Shown one piece after another: positions 36,037 to 45,215 of a DNA stretch of 64,000 nt. The stretch comes from Oceanobacillus halophilus (GTDB lineage: Bacteria > Bacillota > Bacilli > Bacillales > Amphibacillaceae): the NCBI RefSeq assembly GCF_003628505.1, contig NZ_RBZP01000001.1:372001-436000 (forward strand). Reading direction: 5' to 3'. Positions within the stretch are counted from its first letter, which is position 1. Every line of letters starts with the position of its first letter. The notes beneath the pieces were generated by a model. The model was given only the letters and a program-made list of their open reading frames with translations, had not been told where the DNA came from and did not search any database. A program made the translations under genes and the position numbers.

Positions 36037-37233
36037 CTATCCGGTTGCACTCTGTTTTGTTCTTACCAACAAAATACCCACTCCACTTACAAGCGCACTG
36101 ACTCCCATAGCAATAAAGGCCACATTATAATCACCACCGAAAGCGGTAATTAAATAGCCGGTGATTACCGGAGACAAAAATCCTCCAAACGTAGAACCCA
36201 TATTAATAATGGCAATGGATGAACCAATTACCTCTTTTTTTATTAATTTGTGTGGCCAGCTAAATAAAGTGACGTAGACCGCATTGGATGTAAGTGTAAA
36301 AAGAAACATTAGGCTAATGGATAAGACGAAGCTATCGGTCATGGCAAATGCAATACATGCTATTGCTGTTATAACAACCGCTATGAGAGCAAACCGCTTA
36401 TTATTCTCCTTGAATACTTTTTTGACGATGAAGCTAGAACTTAAAGCACCAGCACTCATTAAAATAGCATTGATACTCAAAATAATACTAATAGTACTTA
36501 AATCCAACCCAAAGTTATCCTCATAGAGGGATGGTAACCAGGAAAGGTAGCCGTATAGAACAACATTGAGAAATAGTAAGGCAGCAAATAGGATAAACAC
36601 ATTTTTATCTTTAAAAACCATACGAATGGAGACCTTTCCCCCTTCTTTCCCTTTTTGCTGCATCTGTTTGTTTCGAGGAAAGAAGAAAAAAATCATAAGA
36701 ATTGAAATCCCATATAACAAAGCTAGTCCATAATAAGCATAGCGCCAATCCATGTTTATTAATGTGGATCCTAAGGTAAACGCAAGTATCCCACCAATAC
36801 CGGATGTGGCTAGGATTAATGACTGAACAAACATCTTTTGTTTAGGCTCAAATCTGTTGGAGACAACCTTAGCCGAACTTGTTGGAACTCCAGCATGACC
36901 CAGCCCCGCCACTAATCGGACCACCATCAGCAAAATCAAAGAACTGACAAATCCAAAGAAAAACGTTGCGACGAGGATCGTGCCTATCGAAATGATTAAC
37001 ACTTTTTTGGGGCCAATTTTATCAGAGAGCCAACCACTAGGAAATTGCATCACTGTATATCCAATGAAGAACATACTCATTAATAGACCTGACTGACTGG
37101 CATCTAAGTTTAATTCTGCCTTCATAGGGATGATTGCCGCAGAAATCATATTTTTATCCATATATGTCAATGCATAGCCAAACATAATGGAGATAATCAA
37201 CATGATATTCTTTTTAGGCTTCTGTTGACTCAT
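36037..37233 (-). CDS. MFS transporter (ACS-like)
   Basis: About 398 residues with twelve predicted membrane segments. The N-terminus MSQQKPKKNIMLIISIMFGY leads into ALTYMDKNMISAAIIPMKAE, and the MFS loop motif GWLSDKIGPKKVLI lies near residue 75, as in the anion:cation symporter (ACS) group that moves organic anions such as hexuronates. The substrate cannot be assigned. The start at 37233 follows GAGGTGG; the frame extends 18 codons further upstream without a site. It is transcribed towards the shared terminator with ytxJ. Confidence 0.8.
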   Translation of the reverse strand: MSQQKPKKNIMLIISIMFGYALTYMDKNMISAAIIPMKAELNLDASQSGLLMSMFFIGYTVMQFPSGWLSDKIGPKKVLIISIGTILVATFFFGFVSSLILLMVVRLVAGLGHAGVPTSSAKVVSNRFEPKQKMFVQSLILATSGIGGILAFTLGSTLINMDWRYAYYGLALLYGISILMIFFFFPRNKQMQQKGKEGGKVSIRMVFKDKNVFILFAALLFLNVVLYGYLSWLPSLYEDNFGLDLSTISIILSINAILMSAGALSSSFIVKKVFKENNKRFALIAVVITAIACIAFAMTDSFVLSISLMFLFTLTSNAVYVTLFSWPHKLIKKEVIGSSIAIINMGSTFGGFLSPVITGYLITAFGGDYNVAFIAMGVSALVSGVGILLVRTKQSATG

Positions 37234-37434
37234 TTTTCCACCTCTAACGTTATAGTATGAAAAAAACACGTTGCCTTCATGTAACACTTCATCCTTTTAG
37301 TAATATCCTCAAAAGAAAATAGGATACATTGGCAGTAATATTTTTTTAAACGAATGCAAGTGGAAAATTCTAACTTCTACTCATATTGCTACAAAAGGTA
37401 AAATTGGTTTGGTCCAATGCCCTTAAATAATAAA

Positions 37435-38601
37435 TTATCCATTTCTAACAGTTCTCCCCTTCTCTATGACAATGGTAGCTCCAAGCAGCGCGAGAACAAA
37501 AATAGCTAAAAATATTGGAAATAAATTCATACTATAACTTTGAAACAGGATTCCTACTAACGGAGGTAATACGGTAATTCCGACATAACCAGAAGCTACT
37601 TGAAATCCAATAATTCTACCTGAATCCCTCTTTCCAAACCTTCTTGGTGTTTCATGCGTCATAGTCGGAAATATCGCAGCACAACCAAGACCAATGAGTA
37701 TAAATCCGACGTATAAAGCACTACCTGTTCCAACAGCAACTGTAACGATGCCTATAAGAAGGATTATTTCACTATAAAACAATATCCTTTGATTAGATAG
37801 CCAAAAAGTAATAAAACCAGAAATAATTCTACCACCAGTTAAACTTGCAAAAAATGTGGATATAATGAAGCTAGCAGTTACTGCGGATAATGACTTCGCT
37901 TCTATGATGTAACTACTACCCCACAAAAAGATGGTTCCTTCTAATCCGACATAAAACACAAAGGATAATATAGAAAATATAACTCCTTTTTGTCTCAATA
38001 TTGTTCTAGACGTAGTTGTTTTTTCATCCGAATAAATAGATTCTTTTTGTTGATTTTGCTTCCAAAGAGTAAGAGAAAAGAAGAGAATAAAAACTAACGC
38101 TACTTGAATTCCACCTATAATTAAATATCCATTTCTCCAAGAGAAATCATGATTTAGTACAATCCCCATAATAATGGGACCTAACGTTGCTCCCACTCCC
38201 CAGAAAGCATGTAGCCAATTCATATGGTGTGCCTTGAAATTAGCAGCCACGTAGTCATTTACAGAGGTGTCAATGGCACCTGCTCCAAAACCTAAAGGAA
38301 GTGCTGCAATTATTAATAGATAGAAATTCTGAGTATACGCAAAAGATATTAATCCAATTGCAGTAAACAGTACACTCACAAAAACTAACTTGCCTGTTCC
38401 AATTATTTTAGTAATCCGATCAGTCTGCAAACTTGAGATAACCGTACAAATTGCAATCGTCATTGAAATAATCCCAACCGCACTATATACAACTTGAAAT
38501 TCCCCCACCATCTCTGGCCAAGCTACTCCTAAAAGAGAATCAGGTAATCCCAAACTGATATAGGTGGCATAAACGATGAATATAAAAATAAATTTCCGCA
38601 T
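37435..38601 (-). CDS. MFS transporter (FHS/fucose permease-like)
   Basis: A 388-residue membrane protein with about twelve hydrophobic segments. The start MRKFIFIFIVYATYISLGLP followed by DSLLGVAWPEM is typical of the FHS-type subgroup with sugar-permease-like members. GFGAGAIDTSVNDYVA and NWLHAFWGVGATLGPII near residues 105-145 are conserved in that group. It is a separate gene from the MFS gene downstream (200 bases apart, only distantly similar). The substrate is unknown. Confidence 0.78.
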   Translation of the reverse strand: MRKFIFIFIVYATYISLGLPDSLLGVAWPEMVGEFQVVYSAVGIISMTIAICTVISSLQTDRITKIIGTGKLVFVSVLFTAIGLISFAYTQNFYLLIIAALPLGFGAGAIDTSVNDYVAANFKAHHMNWLHAFWGVGATLGPIIMGIVLNHDFSWRNGYLIIGGIQVALVFILFFSLTLWKQNQQKESIYSDEKTTTSRTILRQKGVIFSILSFVFYVGLEGTIFLWGSSYIIEAKSLSAVTASFIISTFFASLTGGRIISGFITFWLSNQRILFYSEIILLIGIVTVAVGTGSALYVGFILIGLGCAAIFPTMTHETPRRFGKRDSGRIIGFQVASGYVGITVLPPLVGILFQSYSMNLFPIFLAIFVLALLGATIVIEKGRTVRNG

Positions 38602-38921
38602 TGTTTCCTCCGATTTGTTTATGTATATGACTCAGACGATAAAACAGAGCCCCTATCTGCCATAGCGACTGAATGTTACATTATAACAAAAGTGCTAGAA
38701 CAATTCCTCTATTAAATGAAAAGTAGGAAATACGAATAATGTTACATAGTGGGAACAGTTAATCGGAGTAGTAATTAATCTCTCTAATTATACGGTTCAT
38801 TTAAATGATGTTAAGATAAAGTTAATAGGAATTAATGACGAATTTGGAGGGAAAAGACTCTATTTTCTTATCATCTAGAAATTATTAAGAGGAATTAAAC
38901 TAATACAAAGGTGGGTTCAAA
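38602..38921. other. Divergent gap between MFS and acylphosphatase genes
   Basis: No gene seen. TGTTACATTATAACA at 38674-38688 is an inverted repeat (TGTTA/TAACA) and TGTTACAT recurs near 38750, so it may hold an operator for the MFS gene. Otherwise unremarkable AT-rich sequence. Confidence 0.35.
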
Positions 38922-39194
38922 TTGAACAAACACGTACTAGTCTCTGGCCGAGTTCAAGGAGTAGGTTTTCGTTATTCGGTCCAGCGGATTGCCTTACAGC
39001 AAAATATAAAAGGCTGGGTACGCAATAACCCAGATGGAAAGGTTGAATTAGAGGTAGAGGGAAGATCTGAAGACGTTCATACATTTCTTAAAAAGATGAA
39101 TAAAGGTCTTAACCCTTTTATTCGCATGGACGAGATAGATGTACTGTCCACTTCTGAGGACCAGGGATATAAAAATTTTTCGATAAAATACTAG
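38922..39194 (+). CDS. acyP: Acylphosphatase
   Basis: A 90-residue enzyme hydrolysing carboxyl-phosphate bonds. The catalytic Arg sits in VSGRVQGVGFRYSV (about R18) and the catalytic Asn in GWVRNNPDGKVELEVEG (about N36). The C-terminus YKNFSIKY is typical. The start is TTG 38922 with AAAGGTGGG eight bases upstream. No neighbour explains its role; in B. subtilis the similar gene is yflL. Confidence 0.9.
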   Translation: MNKHVLVSGRVQGVGFRYSVQRIALQQNIKGWVRNNPDGKVELEVEGRSEDVHTFLKKMNKGLNPFIRMDEIDVLSTSEDQGYKNFSIKY

Positions 39195-39235
39195 ATTGTC
39201 TCCTTATATTTTCTATAAGAACCCTGGTTTAATTA

Positions 39236-39308
39236 GGACATAGATTCCATTATTTACATAGAAATCGGAAGAATCAGCTAAAAATAGATAATAAAGGAAC
39301 CTATGTCC
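39236..39308. repeat. Long-looped inverted repeat
   Basis: GGACATAGATTCC and GGAACCTATGTCC pair at 12 of 13 positions across a 47-base loop. It lies between the convergent acylphosphatase and ferredoxin genes. Confidence 0.45.
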
Positions 39309-39397
39309 ATAAACTTCGGAATAAAGAGTTTATTTTTATGTGTCAGGCCGCTTCGATATGATTCATATAACTCATCACTAAAACGAAAACCACTATC

Positions 39398-39637
39398 CTA
39401 TCTGTCCTCGAAAAACTTCCGGTTCAGTTCTATATATTCATTTTCCTCTTCAGGAACTTCATCTTCCATATAAATTGCTTCTACTGGGCAAACAGCTTCG
39501 CATGCTCCACAGTCTATACAAATATCCGGATCGATATAAAACATATCTTCCCCTTCTTCAATACAATCTACAGGACAAACTTCCACACATTCTCCGGCTT
39601 TTTCTGTTTTACAGGGTGATGTGATGATAAATGCCAA
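39398..39637 (-). CDS. Ferredoxin, two-cluster bacterial type
   Basis: A 79-residue, very acidic electron carrier. The first cluster region reads CKTEKAGECVEVCPVDCIEE (C-x7-C-x3-CP), as in seven-iron ferredoxins. The second reads CIDCGACEAVCPVEAI (C-x2-C-x2-C-x3-CP) and binds a [4Fe-4S] cluster. The tail (VPEEENEYIELNRKFFEDR) is common in Bacillaceae ferredoxins. This gene is distinct from the shorter single-cluster Fer of B. subtilis. Confidence 0.88.
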   Translation of the reverse strand: MAFIITSPCKTEKAGECVEVCPVDCIEEGEDMFYIDPDICIDCGACEAVCPVEAIYMEDEVPEEENEYIELNRKFFEDR

Positions 39638-39763
39638 CTATATCTCCTCCTACATATACAATTACTCTTTGTTAGTATAACTGATTTTCTTAAAAAAATA
39701 AAAGATTCATCTTTTTTATGATTTATCATACTATTTACTATAATATGGCACAGGGGTGAGAAA

Positions 39764-40954
39764 ATGGAAATTACCGTAAGACCGGGGGATTCATTATGGT
39801 ACTATAGTCAGATTTTTGGGGTCCCTTTGATCTTAATCGAGGCTTCAAATCCGAACATTACACCTGCACAATTGTATGTAGGTCAAAACATCCGTATTCC
39901 TGGTTTTGTAGCGAAATCATATACCGTACAGCCCAATGATTCATTATGGACCATTGCAATGAGTAACCATATTCCACTGGATATGTTGCAATTATTGAAT
40001 CAAAAAATTAATCCAGCTTATTTGCAAGTAGGCCAGCCCCTTATAATCCCTGAGCGTATCACAAATTTAGTAGTGACTGATGTAAACAATTATACGTACG
40101 ATAAGATGGTGCAGGATATAAACCGTCTTATTTCTATTTATCCATTCATCGCCAGACAATCCATTGGTCATTCCGTTATGGGAAAAGATATTATAGAGTT
40201 ACAACTGGGAATCGGGTCGAAAGAAGTTCATGTTAATGGATCTTTTCATGCCAATGAATGGATTACAACACCAATTATCATGAATTTTTTAAATGAGTAT
40301 GTTCTCTCCTTAACAAATAATCAACCGATTCGTGGTCTTCAGATGCTTGCTTATTTCAATAATACAAGACTTTCCCTTGTTCCTATGGTCAATCCAGATG
40401 GTGTTAATTTAGTTATAAACGGTGCCAGTGCTGCCGGAAACCGTCGTGATGATGTTTTAGCTATCAATAATCAGAATGATGATTTCTCTAATTGGAAGGC
40501 AAATATCAATGGTGTGGATTTAAATAATCAGTACCCTGCTTTATGGGAAACCGAAGCTCAACGAAAACCGACTACTCCTCAACCAAGAGATTTTCCAGGA
40601 ACTAATCCATTGACAGAACCTGAAGCAATTGCAATGGCACAATTAGCGCAGCAACGAAATTTTCAAAGGATGAATGCATTCCATACTCAGGGAGAAGTAA
40701 TTTATTGGGGGTTCCAAGGTCTGGAACCACCTGTGGCTGAATCTGTTGTGAATGAATTTAGCAGAGTAAGCGGATATAGGCAGGTAAGGTTTGTGGATAG
40801 TTTTGCGGGGTATAAAGATTGGTTTATTCAAGAGTTCAGAAGGCCTGGATATACAGTAGAACTCGGTAGTGGCGTTAATCCTTTACCAATCAATCAATTT
40901 CCTGAAATATACGAGGAAAGTTTGGGAATAATGCTTGCTAATTTATATTTATAG
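39764..40954 (+). CDS. yqgT: LysM-M14 peptidase (gamma-D-glutamyl-diaminopimelate endopeptidase, YqgT-like)
   Basis: A 396-residue cell-wall peptidase with two LysM repeats (about 1-48 and 49-98: VRPGDSLWYYSQIFG and VQPNDSLWTIAMSN) and an M14 zinc carboxypeptidase domain (about 105-396). Zinc ligands are H and E in GSFHANEW and a later His (MNAFHTQGEVIYW); the catalytic Glu lies in GYTVELGSG near the C-terminus. VDLNNQYPALW is family-typical. The family cuts gamma-D-Glu-mDAP bonds in sporulation. There is no signal peptide, which fits action inside the mother cell. Its stop lies three bases from the end of the convergent phosphatase gene. Confidence 0.88.
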   Translation: MEITVRPGDSLWYYSQIFGVPLILIEASNPNITPAQLYVGQNIRIPGFVAKSYTVQPNDSLWTIAMSNHIPLDMLQLLNQKINPAYLQVGQPLIIPERITNLVVTDVNNYTYDKMVQDINRLISIYPFIARQSIGHSVMGKDIIELQLGIGSKEVHVNGSFHANEWITTPIIMNFLNEYVLSLTNNQPIRGLQMLAYFNNTRLSLVPMVNPDGVNLVINGASAAGNRRDDVLAINNQNDDFSNWKANINGVDLNNQYPALWETEAQRKPTTPQPRDFPGTNPLTEPEAIAMAQLAQQRNFQRMNAFHTQGEVIYWGFQGLEPPVAESVVNEFSRVSGYRQVRFVDSFAGYKDWFIQEFRRPGYTVELGSGVNPLPINQFPEIYEESLGIMLANLYL

Positions 40955-40957
40955 GTG

Positions 40958-41518
40958 TTAACCATCCCAAATACGGTTTAAGGAAACATTATTCTTCTCA
41001 TGTTTCAATAAAAAAACGTCTGGATTACGTAATTCTTTCCATTGTTCAAATCCATAGTTAGAATCAAACATCTTAAACACAATGGCTAATAAATTACCAT
41101 GACTAACTATAATGGTGTTAGTTATGGAATCATCCTCCAATACCGATGTTACCACTTGATTTGCTCGGGTACTTACTTCACTTGCAGATTCTCCACCAGG
41201 GAGTTTATAATCAGGGTCTTGGAAGGAATGTTCTAATACATCCAACCAATCATCTAAAGGTTCCTCACTTAGAATACGTTCTTTTAATCGTTGATCAATG
41301 CTTATTGATATATTATGTTCTTCTGCATATGGTTTAATTGTCTCAATTGCACGTAAATAAGGGCTCGAAATAATTTTATCTATAGAGATATTTTGTTGCT
41401 TAAAAAATTGACTGAGTTGTTTTGCTTGTGTGATACCGGTTTCTGTTAATGGTGAATCAATATGCTGTCCATAAGCAGAACAATGCCTAACAAAATAGAT
41501 TTTTTTCAACATAATCAT
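40958..41518 (-). CDS. Histidine phosphatase family protein
   Basis: A 186-residue phosphoglycerate mutase-like phosphatase. The phospho-histidine lies in IYFVRHCSAYGQH, with SPLTETGITQAKQL and SSPYLRAIETIKPY following and the second His in TIIVSHGNLLAIV near residue 145. Cys after RH is a variation of the usual RHG. The substrate is unknown. Two starts are possible (41518 or 41512, both ATG near AAGGTAAGGG). It converges with the M14 peptidase gene with only three bases between them. Confidence 0.82.
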   Translation of the reverse strand: MIMLKKIYFVRHCSAYGQHIDSPLTETGITQAKQLSQFFKQQNISIDKIISSPYLRAIETIKPYAEEHNISISIDQRLKERILSEEPLDDWLDVLEHSFQDPDYKLPGGESASEVSTRANQVVTSVLEDDSITNTIIVSHGNLLAIVFKMFDSNYGFEQWKELRNPDVFLLKHEKNNVSLNRIWDG

Positions 41519-41582
41519 TCCCTTACCTTTAGACTTACCCTTAATATAACAGAATTTATCTGAATTGGAAAACTATAAAGAA

Positions 41583-41623
41583 AAAACTCGGAAAACTTCT
41601 CATCCGAAGTTCCGAGTTTTTTT
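41583..41623. terminator. Terminator after the 68-residue gene
   Basis: AAAACTCGG and CCGAGTTTT pair, AACTTC/GAAGTT extend the stem after a short bulge, and T-rich sequence flanks both sides. Confidence 0.75.
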
Positions 41624-41627
41624 ACAT

Positions 41628-41834
41628 TTATTCTACTTCTGTAAAATAGTCCTTTAAAAAACCACCTATACGGTTGCTATTATCTACAATAAAATAGAAC
41701 TCATCTGTCTCATTTTTAACGTCATATACTTTTCCAGGTGTTAATTTATTATCTACTTTAAACTTTTTAGCATTTGCGTGTACACACTTGATTTGTTTTA
41801 TTGTTTCTTTCGTTTCCCATTTTAAATGCATCAT
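41628..41834 (-). CDS. Small conserved protein (DUF6501-like)
   Basis: A 68-residue soluble protein beginning MMHLKWETKETIKQIKCVHA and containing TPGKVYDVKNETDEFYFIVD and GGFLKDYFTEV. I recall similar small Bacillaceae proteins annotated as DUF6501. The pattern suggests a small beta-barrel, but no function is known. The ribosome binding site is weak (GGGATG). It ends in a good terminator and lies just downstream of msrAB on the same strand. Confidence 0.7.
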   Translation of the reverse strand: MMHLKWETKETIKQIKCVHANAKKFKVDNKLTPGKVYDVKNETDEFYFIVDNSNRIGGFLKDYFTEVE

Positions 41835-41881
41835 TTTTTACATCCCGCTTCCTAGTTTACATAATAATATTATCTTAAACT

Positions 41882-42844
41882 TCATTTGTTAAATAAGTAT
41901 AAATAGTTAGAATATCCTTTTTCTTCCATTTGTTCTTTAGGAATAAATTTCATTGCAGCAGAATTCATGCAATAACGCAGCCCACCCGCTTCTTTCGGGC
42001 CATCTTCAAATACATGGCCAAGATGAGAATTAGACTTTCTGCTTCTTATTTCGGTACGAATCATTCCGTGTGATTGATCCAACTCTTCTTGAACCTGATA
42101 TGGATCAACTGGTTTAGTAAAGCTTGGCCAACCGCAGCCTGCATCAAATTTATCTTTAGAAGAAAATAGAACTTCTCCAGAGATGATATCTACATAAATT
42201 CCTTCTTTTTCATTGTCCCAATACTCATTCTGATAAGGTCTTTCCGTACCATTCTCCTGCGTAACATGGTATTGGATTGGGGTTAATGCATCTTTTAATT
42301 TCGATTTGTCTACATTCATCCCCCATGTTGATTTAATAAAGTCTTCTCTTCCAGATCCTTTTTTATATAAGCGATAATGGAAGGATTGTTTTTTGTAATA
42401 GTCCTGATGATTTTCTTCAGCTGGATAAAAAGTTTTAGCAGGTAGAATCTTTGTAACAACAGGTTTGGAAAATTTCCCACTGGAAGCCAAATTTTGTCTA
42501 GATTGTTCGGCTATTTTCTTTTGCTTGTCGTTGTGATAGAAAATGGCTGTTTGATAAGATTCACCACGATCATTAAACTGACCACCAGGATCTGTAGGGT
42601 CTATTTGCTGCCAGAACGTATCAACAAGCTGTTCGTAAGACATAATATTCGGATCAAAAGTAATCTGAACCGCTTCTACGTGGCCCGTCGTGTTAGAACA
42701 GACTTGCTCATACGTTGGATTTTCTACATCCCCGCCAGTATATCCAGATACGACACTTTCAATTCCGGGCCTCGTATCAAATGGTTCTACCATGCACCAG
42801 AAGCAACCACCAGCAAATGTTGCTTTCTCTAAATTAGAAGTCAT
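41882..42844 (-). CDS. msrAB: Bifunctional methionine sulfoxide reductase MsrA-MsrB
   Basis: A 320-residue fusion that repairs both stereoisomers of methionine sulfoxide. The MsrA half (about 1-155) has the catalytic Cys in [15 protein letters not shown] and the [17 protein letters not shown] segment. The MsrB half (about 175-320) has [26 protein letters not shown] and the catalytic Cys in [12 protein letters not shown]. The CxxC zinc pairs of many MsrB proteins are absent, as in other zinc-free forms. The start at 42844 follows GGAGGA at six bases; the longer frame adds 21 unlikely residues. B. subtilis has separate msrA and msrB genes. Confidence 0.92.
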   Translation of the reverse strand: MTSNLEKATFAGGCFWCMVEPFDTRPGIESVVSGYTGGDVENPTYEQVCSNTTGHVEAVQITFDPNIMSYEQLVDTFWQQIDPTDPGGQFNDRGESYQTAIFYHNDKQKKIAEQSRQNLASSGKFSKPVVTKILPAKTFYPAEENHQDYYKKQSFHYRLYKKGSGREDFIKSTWGMNVDKSKLKDALTPIQYHVTQENGTERPYQNEYWDNEKEGIYVDIISGEVLFSSKDKFDAGCGWPSFTKPVDPYQVQEELDQSHGMIRTEIRSRKSNSHLGHVFEDGPKEAGGLRYCMNSAAMKFIPKEQMEEKGYSNYLYLFNK

Positions 42845-42925
42845 TTCAATTCCTCCATTACTGCAAGTATTTAGTTCTATTTTTCCTTTTTTTGTAGTAA
42901 AAATCAAGTTCTGCGTTTTATTCGT

Positions 42926-43399
42926 TCAGATAAATAACTTTGGTGTTGATTGACCAGTTCTCTTTCTAGGTTTTTCTTGCTGATTTATATCCTCGTTTTC
43001 TATTTCCGTATCATCTTCAAAGTCGGTTGATTCAATCTCTTTTACTTCTTCCGTATCTTCAGAGGGTTCATCATCATCAAGTTCTTTAAATGCCTTCATC
43101 ATTCGGTACATTGCTGGAAGATTCTTCACCATTGGCCCATATTCCTGAATGATTGGTGCAGTTGACTGAATAACATGCAATACTTGCTGGACATTTGATA
43201 GGGTTTTAGAAAGCCCACCAGCCCCCCTGCTAGCTATTTCTGTTGTTTGCGGGCCTTTTCCTAGTACTTTTTGAAGCAGATTGGTACCACTACTTCTTGA
43301 ATTAGGAATATTTCTAGGTGGTCCCATCATAAATCCAGTTGGCCGTTGATTTTGACGCATGGGATATCGGTTTGGTGGTCTTTGAGTTGGAAATAACAT
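42926..43399 (-). CDS. yqfQ: YqfQ/VrrA family protein
   Basis: A 157-residue protein starting MLFPTQRPPNRYPMRQNQRP, a Pro/Arg/Gln-rich segment, then VQQVLHVIQSTAPIIQEYGP and MVKNLPAMYRMMKAFKELDD, and a long acidic tail ending in a basic patch (KPRKRTGQSTPKLFI). This order is that of the Bacillus YqfQ/VrrA proteins, whose function is unknown; VrrA is a variable-repeat locus in B. anthracis. The start at 43399 has GGAGGG nine bases upstream. Confidence 0.75.
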   Translation of the reverse strand: MLFPTQRPPNRYPMRQNQRPTGFMMGPPRNIPNSRSSGTNLLQKVLGKGPQTTEIASRGAGGLSKTLSNVQQVLHVIQSTAPIIQEYGPMVKNLPAMYRMMKAFKELDDDEPSEDTEEVKEIESTDFEDDTEIENEDINQQEKPRKRTGQSTPKLFI

Positions 43400-43638
43400 A
43401 TACGTTTTCCCTCCACTTGCTCTAATTATAAACACCTAACTTATTTTACGTAATTAATTGAAAAGTGTGTAGGCAGAGAAGCTATTGGCGATTAGTTAAC
43501 TAGTCGGCAATTTATCTCTTTTCTATATATATTTCCTGGGCAAGCGCAATAATCAACAAAAAGATCATTTATTTTGATGTTTTTTGCCGAATTAAGAGGA
43601 AGATTGTAAATATTCTTGTGTACTCCTATATACCAAAT

Positions 43639-43668
43639 AGGAAAGGCCCTTTAATCATGGCCTTTCCT
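43639..43668 (-). terminator. Terminator after yozE
   Basis: AGGAAAGGCC and GGCCTTTCCT form a perfect 10-base stem immediately after the yozE stop. The T-run is short. Confidence 0.7.
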
Positions 43669-43669
43669 G

Positions 43670-43879
43670 CTATAAAATATATATTTCCCATAGTTCATCG
43701 AAAACAGTGAGTGCATTGCTAAATGGACTATTCCATTCTAAATAGTTGCTTATTTCATGATAATCTGATGAGTATTTTGGGAAATTATGATCGTAAAATG
43801 CCCAATCCGCTAACCTGCAAGGATCATCGGGCTGTTTCTTTCCTCTGTACGTTATTAAAAATTGATAGAACGATCTCAA
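43670..43879 (-). CDS. yozE: YozE family protein
   Basis: A 69-residue SAM-like helical protein (UPF0346). The N-terminus MRSFYQFLITYRGKKQPDD and the later NFPKYSSDYHEISNYLEWNS and LTVFDELWEIY match YozE-family proteins. The function is unknown. It starts 17 bases after the tatC stop and ends at a terminator, so it is probably the last gene of the thyA-dfrA-tat operon. Confidence 0.85.
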   Translation of the reverse strand: MRSFYQFLITYRGKKQPDDPCRLADWAFYDHNFPKYSSDYHEISNYLEWNSPFSNALTVFDELWEIYIL

Positions 43880-43896
43880 TTTCTTTCCCCCTATAA

Positions 43897-44661
43897 TTAA
43901 ACTGTTTCCTGGTTCATGTATGCTTCATGTTTTTTTAGTTTTTTTCGGTGTACCCTTTTTGCTAATCCAATACTGATTTCATATATCACAATCAATGGAA
44001 TGGAAACAAGTAGAGGTAATACAAAGTCCGGTGGTGTAATCATGGCACTAACAACAATCAAAATAAAATAGGCGTATCTTCTGGACTTTTTCATGAACTC
44101 AGGTGTTAATATTCCAATACTGGTTAAAAACATAACAATTACTGGTAATTCAAATAAAATGGCTAATGGTAATGTTACTCTCAGTAAAAATTTAAAATAG
44201 CGATCGACGGTAAACATTACTTCAAACATGCCATTATTTAAATTGAGAACAAAAGGTATGATGAATTCGGTAAATAAGAAATACCCAAAAACGAGGCCAC
44301 CTATAAACAATATAAATATAATTGGTACATAGGATAGAGATGCCCTTCTTTCTTTAGGTGTAAGACCTGGTTTCACGAATGCCCAGAACTGATAAGCCAA
44401 GATAGGCATGGTTCCAGCTATCGCAATAACACCAGCCATTGAAAAGTAAAGCCATAAAATTTCTCCAGGACTAATAGCTGTTAGTTGAAAGCCTAAATCA
44501 TTTGCAAAAAACCAATAAATATCTTCTACATAAATAAACCCTACAATAAAAAATAGGATGAAGAAAACAGCAGTAATGATTAATCTGTTTCTCAACTCTG
44601 ATAAATGACCAACGACATCCATTTCTTTTTCCTTCTTGTTTGTTTTACTGTCTTCTCCCAA
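43897..44661 (-). CDS. tatC: Sec-independent protein translocase TatC
   Basis: A 254-residue protein with six membrane segments. The signature start MDVVGHLSELRNRLIIT is near residue 14 and FWAFVKPGLTPKERR near 90. TatC binds twin-arginine signal peptides and recruits TatA. Gram-positive Tat systems often lack TatB, as here. Two tatA genes lie immediately upstream on the same strand. Confidence 0.95.
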   Translation of the reverse strand: MGEDSKTNKKEKEMDVVGHLSELRNRLIITAVFFILFFIVGFIYVEDIYWFFANDLGFQLTAISPGEILWLYFSMAGVIAIAGTMPILAYQFWAFVKPGLTPKERRASLSYVPIIFILFIGGLVFGYFLFTEFIIPFVLNLNNGMFEVMFTVDRYFKFLLRVTLPLAILFELPVIVMFLTSIGILTPEFMKKSRRYAYFILIVVSAMITPPDFVLPLLVSIPLIVIYEISIGLAKRVHRKKLKKHEAYMNQETV

Positions 44662-44735
44662 TACTTCTCACTCCTTCTTTAAGCACAAAAGAAGATGTAA
44701 GGTAACATCCCTACACCTTCCAAATGAATAAGTAT

Positions 44736-44891
44736 TTACTTTGTTGTGTCATCATTAATGCCTTGTACAGCTTTCTTAAATTCCTTTAATGAAGAACCAA
44801 AAGCTTTCCCAATTTCGGGCAATTTGGAAGGACCAAAAATTACTAAAGCAACAAGTAAAATTAAAATCAGTCCTGGAAATCCAATACTCAT
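44736..44891 (-). CDS. tatA: TatA-type translocase subunit, short (51 residues)
   Basis: A short frame beginning [20 protein letters not shown], then [20 protein letters not shown] and a brief charged tail. This is a full TatA N-terminal membrane helix, the FGPxKLPE hinge and the amphipathic helix. GGAGTG lies six bases from the ATG at 44891; an upstream ATG (44897) is too close to the site. It lies 18 bases after the first tatA copy and 74 bases before tatC. With only about 51 residues it is near the minimum size for a working TatA. Confidence 0.88.
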   Translation of the reverse strand: MSIGFPGLILILLVALVIFGPSKLPEIGKAFGSSLKEFKKAVQGINDDTTK

Positions 44892-44909
44892 TGTCATCAC
44901 TCCGAAAGA

Positions 44910-45119
44910 TTATTTGCTATTTTTGTCTGTAACGATTGCTTTTGCATCTTCCATTTCTTCTTTAGCGTCACTCGTTAAATCATTTGCTGATTTTTTAAAT
45001 TCTTTCAAAGTTTGTCCAGCAGCCTTCCCAATTTCAGGAAGTTTTTTCGGACCGAATATAACTAAGGCAATAATTAGAATTAAGATTAAACCTGGTACCC
45101 CTATACCTGCAAGTCCCAT
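44910..45119 (-). CDS. tatA: TatA-type translocase subunit, long (69 residues)
   Basis: Begins [20 protein letters not shown], continues with [20 protein letters not shown] and ends in a longer acidic tail ([20 protein letters not shown]). It forms the pore-type subunit of the Tat exporter. The start at 45119 follows AAGGTG; a GTG at 45128 would add three residues. It is paralogous to the next gene, with near-identical hinge regions, so the pair arose by tandem duplication or one acts in the TatB-like role. It lies downstream of dfrA. Confidence 0.9.
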   Translation of the reverse strand: MGLAGIGVPGLILILIIALVIFGPKKLPEIGKAAGQTLKEFKKSANDLTSDAKEEMEDAKAIVTDKNSK

Positions 45120-45215
45120 TCCGCACACCTTCTTATCTATAGTATTGAAATTATGAAAACCTTTTTATCATATAGTAACATGTACATATTCAAATAAACA
45201 AGTAATACTCCTCAG

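Noticed and set aside
37234-37287. Upstream extension of the ACS-type transporter
   Set aside because: The added 18 residues have no ribosome binding site, while GAGGTGG precedes the inner ATG.
44746-45156. 136-residue plus-strand frame
   Set aside because: It is the antisense shadow of the two tatA genes; its repeat-like look comes from their duplication.
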